Shown: positions 1 to 9,363, numbered from the stretch's first letter. The stretch is DNA of 64,000 bases from Porphyridium purpureum (GCA_008690995.1 VRMN01000004.1:1789717-1853716); one strand, 5' to 3'. The notes: generated by a model from the sequence alone, not told the origin. Made by a program: numbers and translations.

Positions 1-1516
1 CGCCCTTGGCAGAATGCCCCGGCACCTCAACTTCTGAAAAACCAAATTCGCATTTCTTGACATTCAGCTTGGCGCCACGTTCACGAAGATGCACCACTAC
101 TTTCTCCAACCATCGCTCATGCTCCTCGACCGATATCGTAACCAAGTGCATGTCATCCATGTACGCAACGGTCACCCCCGCAAACGGACGAAGCAGATTC
201 TCAGCAGCGCGCTGCATCACAAATGGCGACGTGATTAATCCTTGCGGATCCTTCGCGTAGCACACCAGGCCAAGAACCGTCTTAACTGCAGTGAGGTGGC
301 GGCAGCTTTCTTCCAGGCTGATGTTAAAGAATCCATCTTTCAAGTCGAGTGCAGAGAAAACCCGTCCCCGCGCCAAAAACTCCAGCACCTCCTTCAAGTC
401 CTTGAGGGGGTAAATTTCCTTGACCACTCTCTGATTCAAAGCCCTGAAGTCAGTAGTCATGCGCATGGCACCACTCTTCTTCTTCACAAATACGTTCACA
501 GCCCCCCAGGCACTTGCAGCGCACGGAACCAGATTACCAGCCTTCAGGTGTTTGGTCACCTCTTCCCTCTCCAGGACCTCCTCTTGAGGTGACTTCCTCC
601 TCATTCTGATATTTGCCGGCGTGGCGCCTTCCTTCAGATGAATCTTGTACTCCTCCCCATGGATACAGCCCGATCCAATGAAGACCTCACGATTGCGCTT
701 CAGCATGGCGCGAACGGCCTGAGCTCGTTCACCGAACCCGGTGAGATCAAGCTTTTCAAGTGCATCGACCACGTGTGCTTCCTCGTCCACCTCCACATCA
801 TCGACCGGTTCGATGTACGGTTCCTGCGTGCGGTCGAACGGCACACTCAACTGTCCTGACTTCACAACAAACAACACACGACCTTTACCAAAATCGAGCA
901 GCGCCTTGCGCCTTTTCAGGAAATCCCGGCCCAACAACAGTTGCGAACGCAGACCTGGCATCGTCAGCACGGGTTCGCGGAGCAGACCTGCCCCGGCCGC
1001 TTCCATCCATACCCACCCACTCGCGCCTGTCTTCAATGCTCGTCCGTCCGGTGCCACTGCGTGCACTGCGGGACTTAAAGATTCGACCTGTCCTTCCAGT
1101 TCGTCAAAAAGCCATTCATCCATGATTGTTGGCCCTGCACCGGTATCGACCTTGGCATCCATCGTCATGTGACCACGACTCGTGGGAAACGACACAGGGA
1201 TCCTTACTTCCGGAACTCGCTCACCCACATTTAGCTCTTCCACACGGTTCTCACGTGCTCCATCCACCGCTGACCCATCCAGCGGGCATGGGGAGCACAA
1301 TTCATAGTCGACTTTCACTTCATCCACCACTTCAAACTCCTCTATTCCGCATACGTCAGGCTCGCCGAGTGAGAAACCTGCGATTTCCTTTCTCGACTGC
1401 TCTGGGGGCTCCAGTCGCCCGCGCCATTCCGGGCGGCCCCCTACTCGTTTCCCGACCCTGTCATAGCACCTACTGCTCCCTGTGGTGGTGCCAACTGGCC
1501 TGATGTCTGTGGGCAT
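1..1516 (-). CDS. Gypsy-A Pol polyprotein, 3' part missing (protease, reverse transcriptase)
   Basis: I read the minus strand codon by codon from 1516 to 2 and found no stop, so about 505 residues are visible and the frame leaves the window. An aspartic protease motif VDTGAG lies at about 1150-1135. The reverse transcriptase follows, with a DFRALNQ-type block near 450 and the catalytic YMDD at 163-152, then the usual KCEFG segment. The frame is -1 relative to gag and opens with its own ATG at 1516-1514, immediately after a stop. RNase H and integrase should lie beyond the left edge. Confidence 0.85.
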   Translation of the reverse strand, partial: MPTDIRPVGTTTGSSRCYDRVGKRVGGRPEWRGRLEPPEQSRKEIAGFSLGEPDVCGIEEFEVVDEVKVDYELCSPCPLDGSAVDGARENRVEELNVGERVPEVRIPVSFPTSRGHMTMDAKVDTGAGPTIMDEWLFDELEGQVESLSPAVHAVAPDGRALKTGASGWVWMEAAGAGLLREPVLTMPGLRSQLLLGRDFLKRRKALLDFGKGRVLFVVKSGQLSVPFDRTQEPYIEPVDDVEVDEEAHVVDALEKLDLTGFGERAQAVRAMLKRNREVFIGSGCIHGEEYKIHLKEGATPANIRMRRKSPQEEVLEREEVTKHLKAGNLVPCAASAWGAVNVFVKKKSGAMRMTTDFRALNQRVVKEIYPLKDLKEVLEFLARGRVFSALDLKDGFFNISLEESCRHLTAVKTVLGLVCYAKDPQGLITSPFVMQRAAENLLRPFAGVTVAYMDDMHLVTISVEEHERWLEKVVVHLRERGAKLNVKKCEFGFSEVEVPGHSAKG

Positions 1517-2634
1517 TCACGCTGCACATGCGCCACCACACCACAGCGCCAGCATCGCGGCTTGCGCCGCTTCACCCCAGCCGTACCCACGACCCTCGTC
1601 TGTGCCCCCTGTCGCCCAGGCGACGGCACTCTCGGAGCTCGAGACGAGTCCGGCACGTACATACCTGCTTGCTCCACGTGGGCCGCACCATGTCCGCTAT
1701 TAAGCGACGCATGCGTCGACCCGGTCATTCGTAGACCCGGCTGAGAAACCCTCTGGCGACCGGGCACCCACGGAGCCTCCTCCACGCCATCTACCGCAAA
1801 GACCTCATCCACCGACACCCGCTTGCGCTGGTACGCTAGCTTCTGGGCCGTCTTTACTGTGACAGCCACGGCTTCGGCAAAGGACGCACCGACGAGTAGC
1901 GTCCAGTCTTGCAGCTGCAGGTGCAATCCTGCCAAAAAGCGATTCTTCATCTCTGCATCCGTCGGCAGAACAGACTGACACGTGGCCATGTCGGCCACGC
2001 GCTCTGCATATGCACTCACACTCTCACGTTCCATCATGCGCATGCCTTCCCACTTCATCTTCAGCGTGGTTGCGTGCACTTGATTGAAAAACCTCGACTC
2101 CATGCGTCCTAGAATCAGTTCAACACCCTCTGCCGGATACAAGCGCATAAGTTGCCACAAATATCTCTGTGCATGTCCTGCAAAGGCGTGCTGCATCCAC
2201 TGCAAAGCCAGTTCGCGGCGTAAGACGCGGCCGACTGGAGGCGTGGTGTGCAAAAGGCTTCGAATGTTCGCAAAGGCCATTGGAAAATTTGGGTCACCCT
2301 CATTCGACACTTTAAAGGGAACCAACGCATCTTTCCACGCCTGAGCGCGATCATTGTTCATGGCGACTTCACGCGCCGGTGGACGGTCACGTGCAAAACC
2401 ATCCTCATCCACTCTTTCCTGTGGCCCGGGTCCACCCACGCCACTCTGCACCGCAGTGGCCGCGGGAATTCCGGCCCCTGCCGGGTGCTCATCCAACGTC
2501 ACTGCTGCCATGCGACTCTCCAAAAGCTGCAGGCGCTCAGACATGCGAGCAAACCAGTTCGAATTTATATCGGACACTCCAACCTGGGCCACAGGTGGCA
2601 CACCCAGTGCTACCTGCAAACTCGGCCCAATCAT
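1441..2634 (-). CDS. Gypsy-A Gag polyprotein
   Basis: This 397-residue frame starts at an ATG at 2634-2632. A retrotransposon Gag capsid-like region (about residues 100-260) is followed by one CCHC zinc knuckle near residues 361-374, spaced C-x2-C-x4-H-x4-C (CWRC...H...C). Gag packages element RNA into cytoplasmic virus-like particles and the knuckle binds RNA. The last 76 bases overlap the start of pol, which is in the -1 frame. That layout suits -1 frameshifting or re-initiation at the pol ATG (1516-1514). The family call is firm; the expression mode is inferred. Confidence 0.85.
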   Translation of the reverse strand: MIGPSLQVALGVPPVAQVGVSDINSNWFARMSERLQLLESRMAAVTLDEHPAGAGIPAATAVQSGVGGPGPQERVDEDGFARDRPPAREVAMNNDRAQAWKDALVPFKVSNEGDPNFPMAFANIRSLLHTTPPVGRVLRRELALQWMQHAFAGHAQRYLWQLMRLYPAEGVELILGRMESRFFNQVHATTLKMKWEGMRMMERESVSAYAERVADMATCQSVLPTDAEMKNRFLAGLHLQLQDWTLLVGASFAEAVAVTVKTAQKLAYQRKRVSVDEVFAVDGVEEAPWVPGRQRVSQPGLRMTGSTHASLNSGHGAAHVEQAGMYVPDSSRAPRVPSPGRQGAQTRVVGTAGVKRRKPRCWRCGVVAHVQRECPQTSGQLAPPQGAVGAMTGSGNE

Positions 2635-2785
2635 TTGACCTAACTTCCTGTTAAGTACAATTCAATTCTGATGCTTGTACACCAGACTCACCCTCCGTTA
2701 AAACCTTTTGCACACCTGAATAGGCGTTACCGAGCCGTGCTAGTGCACAAGCACGCGACAATCGTGTGCCGGTTTCGCGGTTATA

Positions 2786-2814
2786 AGGTGCGACCAAATC
2801 GGATAGGGGACAGT
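2786..2814 (+). repeat. Tc1-A left terminal inverted repeat
   Basis: It begins AGGTGCGACCAAATCGG and ends GGGGACAGT. It matches the reverse complement of 9601-9629 with a few differences, and a target TA lies immediately outside. Confidence 0.85.
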
Positions 2815-2852
2815 CAAAATGTTTAGAAAAAATAGTTAATTAATAGTAAATT

Positions 2853-3959
2853 TTGATATTTTCCTATGAAAGTAGAACGGCGGGGTTCGTCTGCAACGGT
2901 TACGACGAAATTTGTGGCTCAAAACGGATACGGAACACTGTGTGGAAGCGAAATATCTCGGAAGTCGTCTATTCAGAGCAAACGGCAAAGTGTGGATCCA
3001 TCGCAGCTCGTGAAGAGCTCCATTCTGACTCTACGGGGTGCAAGATTGGCCTTACAGGTGAAGAGAAAGGACGTACTCAGGGTCTCCGGGAGTCGTGCGA
3101 CAGCGTGAGAGCCATTGCGACCAAAATTGGGCGCTCTAAGAATGTGGTTTTCCGCTGTTTGTCGGCTCCAAACGAGTACTGCCAGAAATATGCCAATGTG
3201 AACGCTTTAAAGCTGACGGAGGCGGTCAAAACGAAGATTTACAACATTGCTAAGCTTCCGACCATTCACGCGGCTCGTCAGCTTCAAGCAGCTCTGCGAA
3301 TTTGTGGAGCTAAACCAATCCAAAGTTTGACAACAATCATCAAGGCAGTGAGTGACACGTATGCATACCGCAAAATTCCAGCTTGTCCGCCACTGACACT
3401 CAATCGCAAGCTCAAGAGGCTGGCCTGGGCCAGGCATCATCAGCTGGAACAGACCAATTGGGCCGCAATTGTGTTCACTGACGAAAAGAAGTTCAACCTG
3501 GACGGACCCGATGGTTTCCACAAGACGTGGGTTGAGCGTGCGGCGGACGTTCTAGATATTTGGTCGCGACATTCCAGCGCCGGTGGATGCATGGTTTGGG
3601 GTGAAATTTCTGCAAGAGGAAAGATTCACCTTCATTTTATTGAGGGGTTATTTACGGCTGCAAAATATGTTTCCATGCTTCGAGAGAACAATGTGCTGAG
3701 TCGCTGCCGTCAGATGGTGGGCCCGAACATGGTTTTTCAGCAGGATAACGCGCCAGTGCACACAAGTCGCCTGGTTAAGAATTTCATGAATGACGAGAAT
3801 GTGGAGCTCCTAGACTGGCCAGCGTACTCGCCGGACTTCAATATTATCGAGAACCTGTGAGGAATACTAGCGCGCAAGGTTTACGAGGGTGCAAGGCAGT
3901 ATGAGACGGTGCTGGAGCTCAAGTTTGCCATTTTACTGGCCTGGGGGACTTTGGACCAG
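2853..3959 (+). pseudogene. Tc1-A transposase, interrupted (5' part)
   Basis: This is a DDE (Tc1/mariner) transposase, which would cut and paste the element through its terminal repeats. An HTH segment is visible (EEKGR...RAIATKIGRS, about 3060-3140). The catalytic region has IVFTDEKKF (first Asp), FQQDNAPVH (second Asp) and SPDFNIIENL (final acidic residue). The frame has no convincing ATG. A TGA at 3858-3860 stands where the family has the Trp of ENLWG; after it the same frame continues readably to 3959, where Gypsy-B interrupts it. The tail resumes at 9364. The lost start, nonsense codon and insertion make it inactive. Confidence 0.85.
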
Positions 3960-4295
3960 TGTTATCCGCCGACCCCGCGGATACCTAGTCTTGCGGGATC
4001 CTTGCTGTGGCCTTGCTGTGGCCTTGCTGTGGCCTTGCTGCGGCCTTGCTGGAACCTTGCTGTGGCCTTGCTGGAACCTTGCTGGAACCTTGCTGGAACC
4101 TTGCTGTGGCCTTGCTGGTGCACTGTCATTTTTCTCACAGTGCTACCCGGCGAGCTGGAGAACACGGGGCGGCAGTCTATATAAAGGCGTGGAGACCCGC
4201 GAGCAGGCTCGGGGACAGAAAGGAAGAAGAGAGAGAGGTAGCGAAGGGGAGAGAAGAAGGAGAGGAAAAGTAAAAGGAAAAGGAGGTTCATAACA
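3960..4295 (+). repeat. Gypsy-B 5' LTR with promoter and internal minisatellite
   Basis: The 336-bp LTR has ends TGTTAT/ATAACA. Bases 4010-4130 hold about 11 copies of an 11-bp unit (CCTTGCTGTGG, with TGGAA and TGCGG variants). A strong TATA box, TATATAAA, lies at 4178-4185 and probably drives the genomic transcript. A purine-rich GAGAGA/GAAGAAGG stretch follows before the end. Confidence 0.92.
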
Positions 4296-4297
4296 TC

Positions 4298-4309
4298 TGG
4301 TATCATCGC
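4298..4309 (+). other. Gypsy-B primer-binding site (initiator-Met tRNA type)
   Basis: TGGTATCATCGC lies two bases after the 5' LTR. It resembles the TGGTATCAGAGC site that pairs with the 3' end of initiator methionine tRNA in many plant LTR elements. The tRNA identity is inferred from this resemblance. Confidence 0.6.
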
Positions 4310-4350
4310 TGGTTGGACGAGGGGGGGTGTGGGCCTGAGTGGCCCCATCG

Positions 4351-4560
4351 CCTGTGTGGCTCGTTGATTGCCTGTGTGGCTCGTTGATTGCCTGTGTGGC
4401 TCGTTGATCGCCTGTGTGGCTCGTTGATCGCCTGTGTGGCTCGTTGATCGCCTGTGTGGCTCGTTGATCGCCTGTGTGGCTTGCTGATTGCCTGTGTGGC
4501 TCGTTGATCGCCTGTGTGGCTTGCTGATTGCCTGTGTGGCTTGTTGATTGCCTGCGTGGC
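4351..4560 (+). repeat. 20-bp tandem repeat in the Gypsy-B leader
   Basis: Ten units of CCTGTGTGGCTCGTTGATYG are followed by a 10-base partial unit. They sit in the untranslated leader between the primer site and gag. Units differ at only a few positions. There are no unique spacers, so this is not a CRISPR array. Confidence 0.95.
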
Positions 4561-4786
4561 ATACGTCTCAACTTTCGGTCTTCTGGTGTCGTCGGAACAG
4601 TTGGCCAAGAATTTGCATCGTGTGTAACAGGCTCGAGTGTGTGGTACGGGCGATCCTCGGTCTCCCGGTTCGTTGGGTTCAAGGCATTGCGCACTACCCC
4701 GCCGGTTTGAGCGCCCACCTCGAGTGACGTGAAGCGAAGGCATAGCTTGGTTATATCTGGGATTTTCACTAGAAGCCAGGGTAAAG

Positions 4787-5635
4787 ATGGCCTCTACCGG
4801 TGCCATGGCGGTAAAGACCGCAAAGCTGATGATGTTTTCCGGGAAGCGAGACCCGATGGAAGTTCAGACGTGGTTGTTTGCCGCGAAAGGAAGGGTGTAT
4901 ACGCCGCTGGTGGAGCACTGGCGTGAACGCGTGATGATGGACGGGCCAGTCGATGTGGCCGTCCCCCCTGAGATCGAAATGCGCAGTATCCAGACAGCTG
5001 CGACGTATTTCGAGAAAGAAGCACTGACGTGGTGGTTTCTGGTGAATCAGCGACGAGAGGCCCCGCTAACTTGGGCGGAGTTCGAAGCTGCAGTTCAGGC
5101 CCAGTTTTTGCCCGCCGATCACGCACGTCGGGCGCGGGACCGCCTTGCGAGGCTTGAGCAGAAGGGAAGTGTGGCTGCGTACGCGTCCTCGTTTCGAGAT
5201 GTTTTGCTGCAGTGTTCCGACGTTTCGGAAGCCGAAGCCTTGGATCGATTCGTGCGCGGTTTGAAGAAGGACGTACTGGTAGAAGTGCTGAAGAGCCGTC
5301 CGAAGACACTGATGGACGCTTTCCATGTTGCGTCGGCCGTAGATGACGCCATATTCGCGGCTCGAAACATGCAAAGCCGCTCTCCTTTCTCCGTGCCACG
5401 CACGCAAGTTCGTATTGATCATGATGGACGAGCACCCATGGAGTTGGGGGCAGTCACCGGCACCGATAGTACGGAAACGCGTACATGTTATTTGTGCCGC
5501 CGTGTAGGACATATTGCACGCAACTGCCGCGCCGCCCGTGGAAAAATTGAGAACCGCCGTCAATTGCGAACAATTACTGAGAATGCGAACGAAACGGAGA
5601 CGGACACCACGGAAGAGGCTCCGGATTTCGAGTAG
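4787..5635 (+). CDS. Gypsy-B Gag polyprotein
   Basis: This 282-residue protein starts at ATG 4787. A retrotransposon Gag region (about residues 60-190, with W, F and basic positions typical of the family) leads to one CCHC zinc knuckle near residues 231-244 (CYLC...H...C). Gag builds the cytoplasmic particle and binds element RNA. The stop at 5633-5635 is five bases before the pol ATG. Pol is in the -1 frame and is open from 5581, so a 55-base window would allow -1 frameshifting. Confidence 0.9.
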   Translation: MASTGAMAVKTAKLMMFSGKRDPMEVQTWLFAAKGRVYTPLVEHWRERVMMDGPVDVAVPPEIEMRSIQTAATYFEKEALTWWFLVNQRREAPLTWAEFEAAVQAQFLPADHARRARDRLARLEQKGSVAAYASSFRDVLLQCSDVSEAEALDRFVRGLKKDVLVEVLKSRPKTLMDAFHVASAVDDAIFAARNMQSRSPFSVPRTQVRIDHDGRAPMELGAVTGTDSTETRTCYLCRRVGHIARNCRAARGKIENRRQLRTITENANETETDTTEEAPDFE

Positions 5636-5640
5636 CTCAA

Positions 5641-8600
5641 ATGGATGGGAAAAAGGAGCCCCATTTGAGCAAGACAGTGCTCCAGGCGAGAGTCGGTGCA
5701 CTGGGGAATGCAAATTACATGATTAGAGTCCAAGGAAGCGTCGACTGTGTAAACCTTCCTTTGTTGCTGGACTCGGGCGCGTCGCACAACTTCCTCAGTC
5801 ATCGCATCTTGCGCGGCATTCCACACTTGAAAGATAAGTTTACTTCGCACGGAGGGAGCGTAACCCTTGCAGACGGGAGCTCCACAAATACCTTTGGTAT
5901 GGTACAAGGTGTCAAGGTCATGATTGACGGAACCGAACAGAGTATTAACTTTGTCGTGTGCGACCTGAAGGATCAGGACGCCATCCTGGGAATGGAATGG
6001 CTTCGAGCTTCAAACCCAGACATCGACTGGGTGGAAGGACGTGTGCGGCTGAGAAAGAAGGCAAGCTCCGAGAATGTGAACACGAACAAGGTCATTACGT
6101 GGAAGGAGCTTCGCCAACTTTTGCGCGGCGAAGGACTGCAAGAATGCTTTCTCGGAGTGCTAAAAACAACATCTGTGAAGGAAGATTCCGTACGTACGGA
6201 GGACACTGAAAAGCTGGTAAGAGAGTTTGAAGGGCTCTTCGAAGAACCGCAAAGCCTTCCCCCAGATCGCAAGGTGAATCATACCATCAAGTTGAAAGAT
6301 GAGAAGCCAGTCAGAGTTGGCCGCGTGTACCGCCTGAGCCCAAGTGAACTCGAAGCTTTGCGGGAAAGTCTAAACGACTTGCTGAAACGAGGATTCATTC
6401 GGCCGAGTCGAAGTCCCTTCGGGGCTCCGGTCCTCTTCGTGAAGAAGAAGGACGGGAGCTTGAGAATGTGCGTGGATTATCGAGCTCTGAATGACGTTAC
6501 GATCAAGGATCGATATCCCTTGCCGAACATGGAAGAGATGCTCGACCAGCTGAGACACGCAAAGTACTTCTCGAAGCTCGACTTATTCTCCGGATACCAT
6601 CAGATCCTCGTAGAGCCCGATGACGTGAAAAAGACTGCATTCCAAACTCGTTACGGTTTGTTTGAATTTCTGGTGATGCCTTTCGGGTTATGTAATGCCC
6701 CGGCAACATTTCAGAGAACCATGAACGAATTGTTTGCGGACCTGTTGGACACTACAGTCGTTGTCTATCTCGACGACATTCTGGTCTACACAAAGGACGA
6801 AGAATCACACGTGACTGCTCTAAGAGAAGTCTTTTCCAGACTGCAGAAGGCTGGATACAAACTCAAAGGAAAGAAATGCAGTTTTTTCGTACAAGAAGTC
6901 GAGTATTTGGGAAACATCGTTGGGAATGGAGTCATCAAGATGGATCCACGGAAAATTAATGCCCTGAAAGAATGGCCCGAGCCGAGAACCGTGACGGAAT
7001 TGAGATCCTTCCTAGGCATGACAAATTGGTTTCGACGTTTTGTGAAAGGATATTCGACGGTAGTAGCACCGTTGACTCAACTCCTCCAAAACGTCAAGTC
7101 GAAAACACAAATGATTGAATTGAATACGCAGGCGAAAGAGGCGTTTCGCAGTATTATCTGCCACTTATCAGAAGCCCCGGTGCTAGCTTTGCCGGACCCA
7201 GAAAAGCCGTTTGAAGTGTATACGGATCGGTCGGAGGTCGCGGTCGGAGGCTGGCTGGCGCAGGAGAATAGGCCAGTTGCGTTCACATCCAGAAAGCTCT
7301 TGGACCGTGAAACAAGGTACAGTAGTTACGAGGGTGAACTTCTCGCAGTAATTCACTGCCTTAAGGAGTTCAGATGCTATTTGTATGGGGCCAAGTTCAC
7401 GCTCCACACCGATCATGAGGCCCTAAAACACCTGCTGACTCAGAAAGAGCTAAACAGTCGCCAAGCACGATGGACAGACTTCCTCGCCGAATTCGATATC
7501 ACGATCGACTATGTGAAAGGAAAGTCCAATGTAGTAGCCGACGCGCTTTCGCGCAGACCGCATCTCGGCACCTTGGAGTACCAAGTACGTTCGGACGAAT
7601 TTGGAGTGAACTTTGTAGACTTCAAAGATGAATACGCCAAGGACGAAGACTTCGCGGCGCTGGTCGCGGAAGTACCGGAACACCAAGGTTTTCGACTGAG
7701 CAGGGGAATATTATATTTGAAGGGCCGCGTTTGCGTTCCGCAAAAGTTTCGTACTCGTGTGATGGAATTGCATCACGATATCCCTGTTGCTGGACACCGT
7801 GGAGCCGATACTACGTACGCATCACTGATTCAGCGCTTCTACTGGCCAAAAATGAAGCACGAAGTGAGAAGATTTGTGAAGACGTGCCATGCTTGCCAAG
7901 TTACGAAATCAGAGAATCGATCTTACGGGCTACTCAAGCCACTTCCCATTGCAGATGGTCCGTGGTTAGACATCGCCATGGATTTTGTCACAGAGTTGCC
8001 ACGCAGTGAAGGGAAGTGCGACGCTATTCTCACTGTAGTGGATCGCTATTCCAAGATGGCTCTCTTCATACCAACCAAGAAGGAGCTTACCGCCCCGAAG
8101 TGCGGCGACTTGTTTGTCAAGCATGTTGTGAGCCGATTTGGCTACCCAAGGTCAATTGTATCGGACAGAGACACACTTTTTACTTCGGCATTTTGGCAGC
8201 AGCTAAGCAAGCGCGTGGGTATGAACCTCGCGATGTCAACCGCAAATCATCCGCAAACGGATGGACAGACCGAACGAGTCAACCGTGTCATCCGAGAAAT
8301 GCTGAAGATGATGGCAACGAGTACTACCTGGGTTCGAGATCTTCCGCTGTACGAGTTCGCGTACAATTCCGCACCAAGCAGTTCTACCGGACATGCTCCG
8401 TTCAAAGTCGTATACGGCAGAGAACCATGGTATCCACCAGCAGGTGGATGGACGCATGCACAACATGGGCAGACAAAAGATTTGGCGAAGCATTGGCATC
8501 GTTTATGTCAGGTACAAGAAGAGGTTCGAGACAATCTGGTTGAAGCCCAGCGCCGGATGCAAAAGTTCTTCGACCGTACCAAAATCAAACGCGGATTCGA

Positions 8601-8904
8601 AGTTGGCGACCAAGTGCTGATTACGGCACCACAACTGCGACCAGGAAAAGCTAACCTGGAAAGTCAGCGCTTTCTCGGCCCCGTACGCATCGTCGAAAAG
8701 ATCAGCAGTCACGCCTATCGAGTCAAATTGCCGGAAGGGTTGACTTGCCATGATGTCTTTCCGATCCAACACATGAAGCCATACTACAGTCGAAACGAAC
8801 GAACTTTAGGGGAAAATGATGACGAAGTACCCGACCAAGATATCCTTGCGTTAGAGTCCGAACCGGACTTGCTACGACTCATTGACCAATCAGACACTGA
8901 CTAG
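5641..8904 (+). CDS. Gypsy-B Pol polyprotein (protease-RT-RNase H-integrase)
   Basis: The frame encodes 1087 uninterrupted residues. Domains in order: aspartic protease with LLLDSGASHNF (Asp about 44); reverse transcriptase with SRSPFGAPVLFVKKKDGS, FGLCNAPATFQ and catalytic YLDD near residue 377; RNase H from about 525 (VYTDRS, then YEGELLA and HTDHEAL); integrase zinc-binding HHCC region around 706-745; and the integrase core from DFVTEL (about 780) through the second Asp (VSDRDT) to NHPQTDGQTERVNR (Glu). The C-terminus looks like a capsid/GPY-type module; I see no chromodomain. It copies RNA to DNA and inserts it. All catalytic motifs are present. The start could be this ATG or a -1 frameshift from gag. 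Confidence 0.93.
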   Translation: MDGKKEPHLSKTVLQARVGALGNANYMIRVQGSVDCVNLPLLLDSGASHNFLSHRILRGIPHLKDKFTSHGGSVTLADGSSTNTFGMVQGVKVMIDGTEQSINFVVCDLKDQDAILGMEWLRASNPDIDWVEGRVRLRKKASSENVNTNKVITWKELRQLLRGEGLQECFLGVLKTTSVKEDSVRTEDTEKLVREFEGLFEEPQSLPPDRKVNHTIKLKDEKPVRVGRVYRLSPSELEALRESLNDLLKRGFIRPSRSPFGAPVLFVKKKDGSLRMCVDYRALNDVTIKDRYPLPNMEEMLDQLRHAKYFSKLDLFSGYHQILVEPDDVKKTAFQTRYGLFEFLVMPFGLCNAPATFQRTMNELFADLLDTTVVVYLDDILVYTKDEESHVTALREVFSRLQKAGYKLKGKKCSFFVQEVEYLGNIVGNGVIKMDPRKINALKEWPEPRTVTELRSFLGMTNWFRRFVKGYSTVVAPLTQLLQNVKSKTQMIELNTQAKEAFRSIICHLSEAPVLALPDPEKPFEVYTDRSEVAVGGWLAQENRPVAFTSRKLLDRETRYSSYEGELLAVIHCLKEFRCYLYGAKFTLHTDHEALKHLLTQKELNSRQARWTDFLAEFDITIDYVKGKSNVVADALSRRPHLGTLEYQVRSDEFGVNFVDFKDEYAKDEDFAALVAEVPEHQGFRLSRGILYLKGRVCVPQKFRTRVMELHHDIPVAGHRGADTTYASLIQRFYWPKMKHEVRRFVKTCHACQVTKSENRSYGLLKPLPIADGPWLDIAMDFVTELPRSEGKCDAILTVVDRYSKMALFIPTKKELTAPKCGDLFVKHVVSRFGYPRSIVSDRDTLFTSAFWQQLSKRVGMNLAMSTANHPQTDGQTERVNRVIREMLKMMATSTTWVRDLPLYEFAYNSAPSSSTGHAPFKVVYGREPWYPPAGGWTHAQHGQTKDLAKHWHRLCQVQEEVRDNLVEAQRRMQKFFDRTKIKRGFEVGDQVLITAPQLRPGKANLESQRFLGPVRIVEKISSHAYRVKLPEGLTCHDVFPIQHMKPYYSRNERTLGENDDEVPDQDILALESEPDLLRLIDQSDTD

Positions 8905-9013
8905 TTATGTGAATCTGCCGAGCAGAGGTTTTCTCCCGGTGCGCGGGTTCCTCGAGCTCAGAAAGCAGAAATTATTGTTTTGCCGGACACTCGTCGAGAC
9001 GTCGAGTGAAGCC

Positions 9014-9022
9014 GGGGGGAAA
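9014..9022 (+). other. Gypsy-B polypurine tract
   Basis: GGGGGGAAA abuts the 3' LTR, the expected primer position for plus-strand DNA synthesis. Confidence 0.75.
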
Positions 9023-9358
9023 TGTTATCCGCCGACCCCGCGGATACCTAGTCTTGCGGGATCCTTGCTGTGGCCTTGCTGTGGCCTTGCTGTGGCCTTG
9101 CTGCGGCCTTGCTGGAACCTTGCTGTGGCCTTGCTGGAACCTTGCTGGAACCTTGCTGGAACCTTGCTGTGGCCTTGCTGGTGCACTGTCATTTTTCTCA
9201 CAGTGCTACCCGGCGAGCTGGAGAACACGGGGCGGCAGTCTATATAAAGGCGTGGAGACCCGCGAGCAGGCTCGGGGACAGAAAGGAAGAAGAGAGAGAG
9301 GTAGCGAAGGGGAGAGAAGAAGGAGAGGAAAAGTAAAAGGAAAAGGAGGTTCATAACA
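9023..9358 (+). repeat. Gypsy-B 3' LTR
   Basis: 336 bp, the same length as the 5' LTR and with the same 11-bp minisatellite pattern. No differences were seen by eye. It is followed by the target duplicate ACCAG at 9359-9363. Confidence 0.92.
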
Positions 9359-9363
9359 ACCAG

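Larger units (their letters stand above)
1..2785 (-). mobile_element. Gypsy-A: Ty3/gypsy LTR retrotransposon, left-truncated by the window
   Basis: Minus-strand gag and pol frames occur in the order gag, protease, reverse transcriptase. Pol runs off base 1, so RNase H, integrase and the 3' LTR are outside. The 5' LTR is not recognisable. About 140 bases to the right of gag, Tc1-A has inserted at a TA (2784-2785), so the LTR may lie partly beyond 9631. Both visible frames are open, so the copy was coding-competent in this part. Confidence 0.85.
3960..9358 (+). mobile_element. Gypsy-B: complete Ty3/gypsy LTR retrotransposon
   Basis: This 5.4-kb element has two LTRs of equal length (336 bp) starting TGTTAT and ending ATAACA. 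The 5-bp target duplication ACCAG lies at 3955-3959 and 9359-9363. Order inside: primer-binding site (4298), 20-bp tandem repeats, gag, pol, polypurine tract (9014-9022). Gag and pol are intact and the LTRs look identical by eye, so it is a recent insertion and possibly still mobile. The insertion interrupts the Tc1-A transposase. A solo LTR of the same family lies at 21441-21821. Confidence 0.95.

Noticed and set aside
3962-4348. ORFs rich in Cys-Gly-Leu-Ala (LLWPCCGLA repeats) at 3889-4293, 9006-9356 and 21443-21826
   Set aside because: They are readings of the 11-bp minisatellite within LTRs; the same peptide recurs in other frames of the same DNA.
4351-4560. Possible CRISPR-like array
   Set aside because: Units are directly adjacent without unique spacers, lie inside a retrotransposon leader and the genome is eukaryotic.
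4143-4806. Minus-strand ORFs with an ATQAINEPHR-type repeat that look like a repeat protein
   Set aside because: They are translations of the 20-bp tandem repeat in the Gypsy-B leader, opposite to the element's transcription, and the peptide repeat follows the DNA unit length in a shifted frame.
4794-5713. Minus-strand ORFs of over 200 codons opposite Gypsy-B gag
   Set aside because: Shadows of the gag frame, which has the zinc knuckle and correct position in the element.
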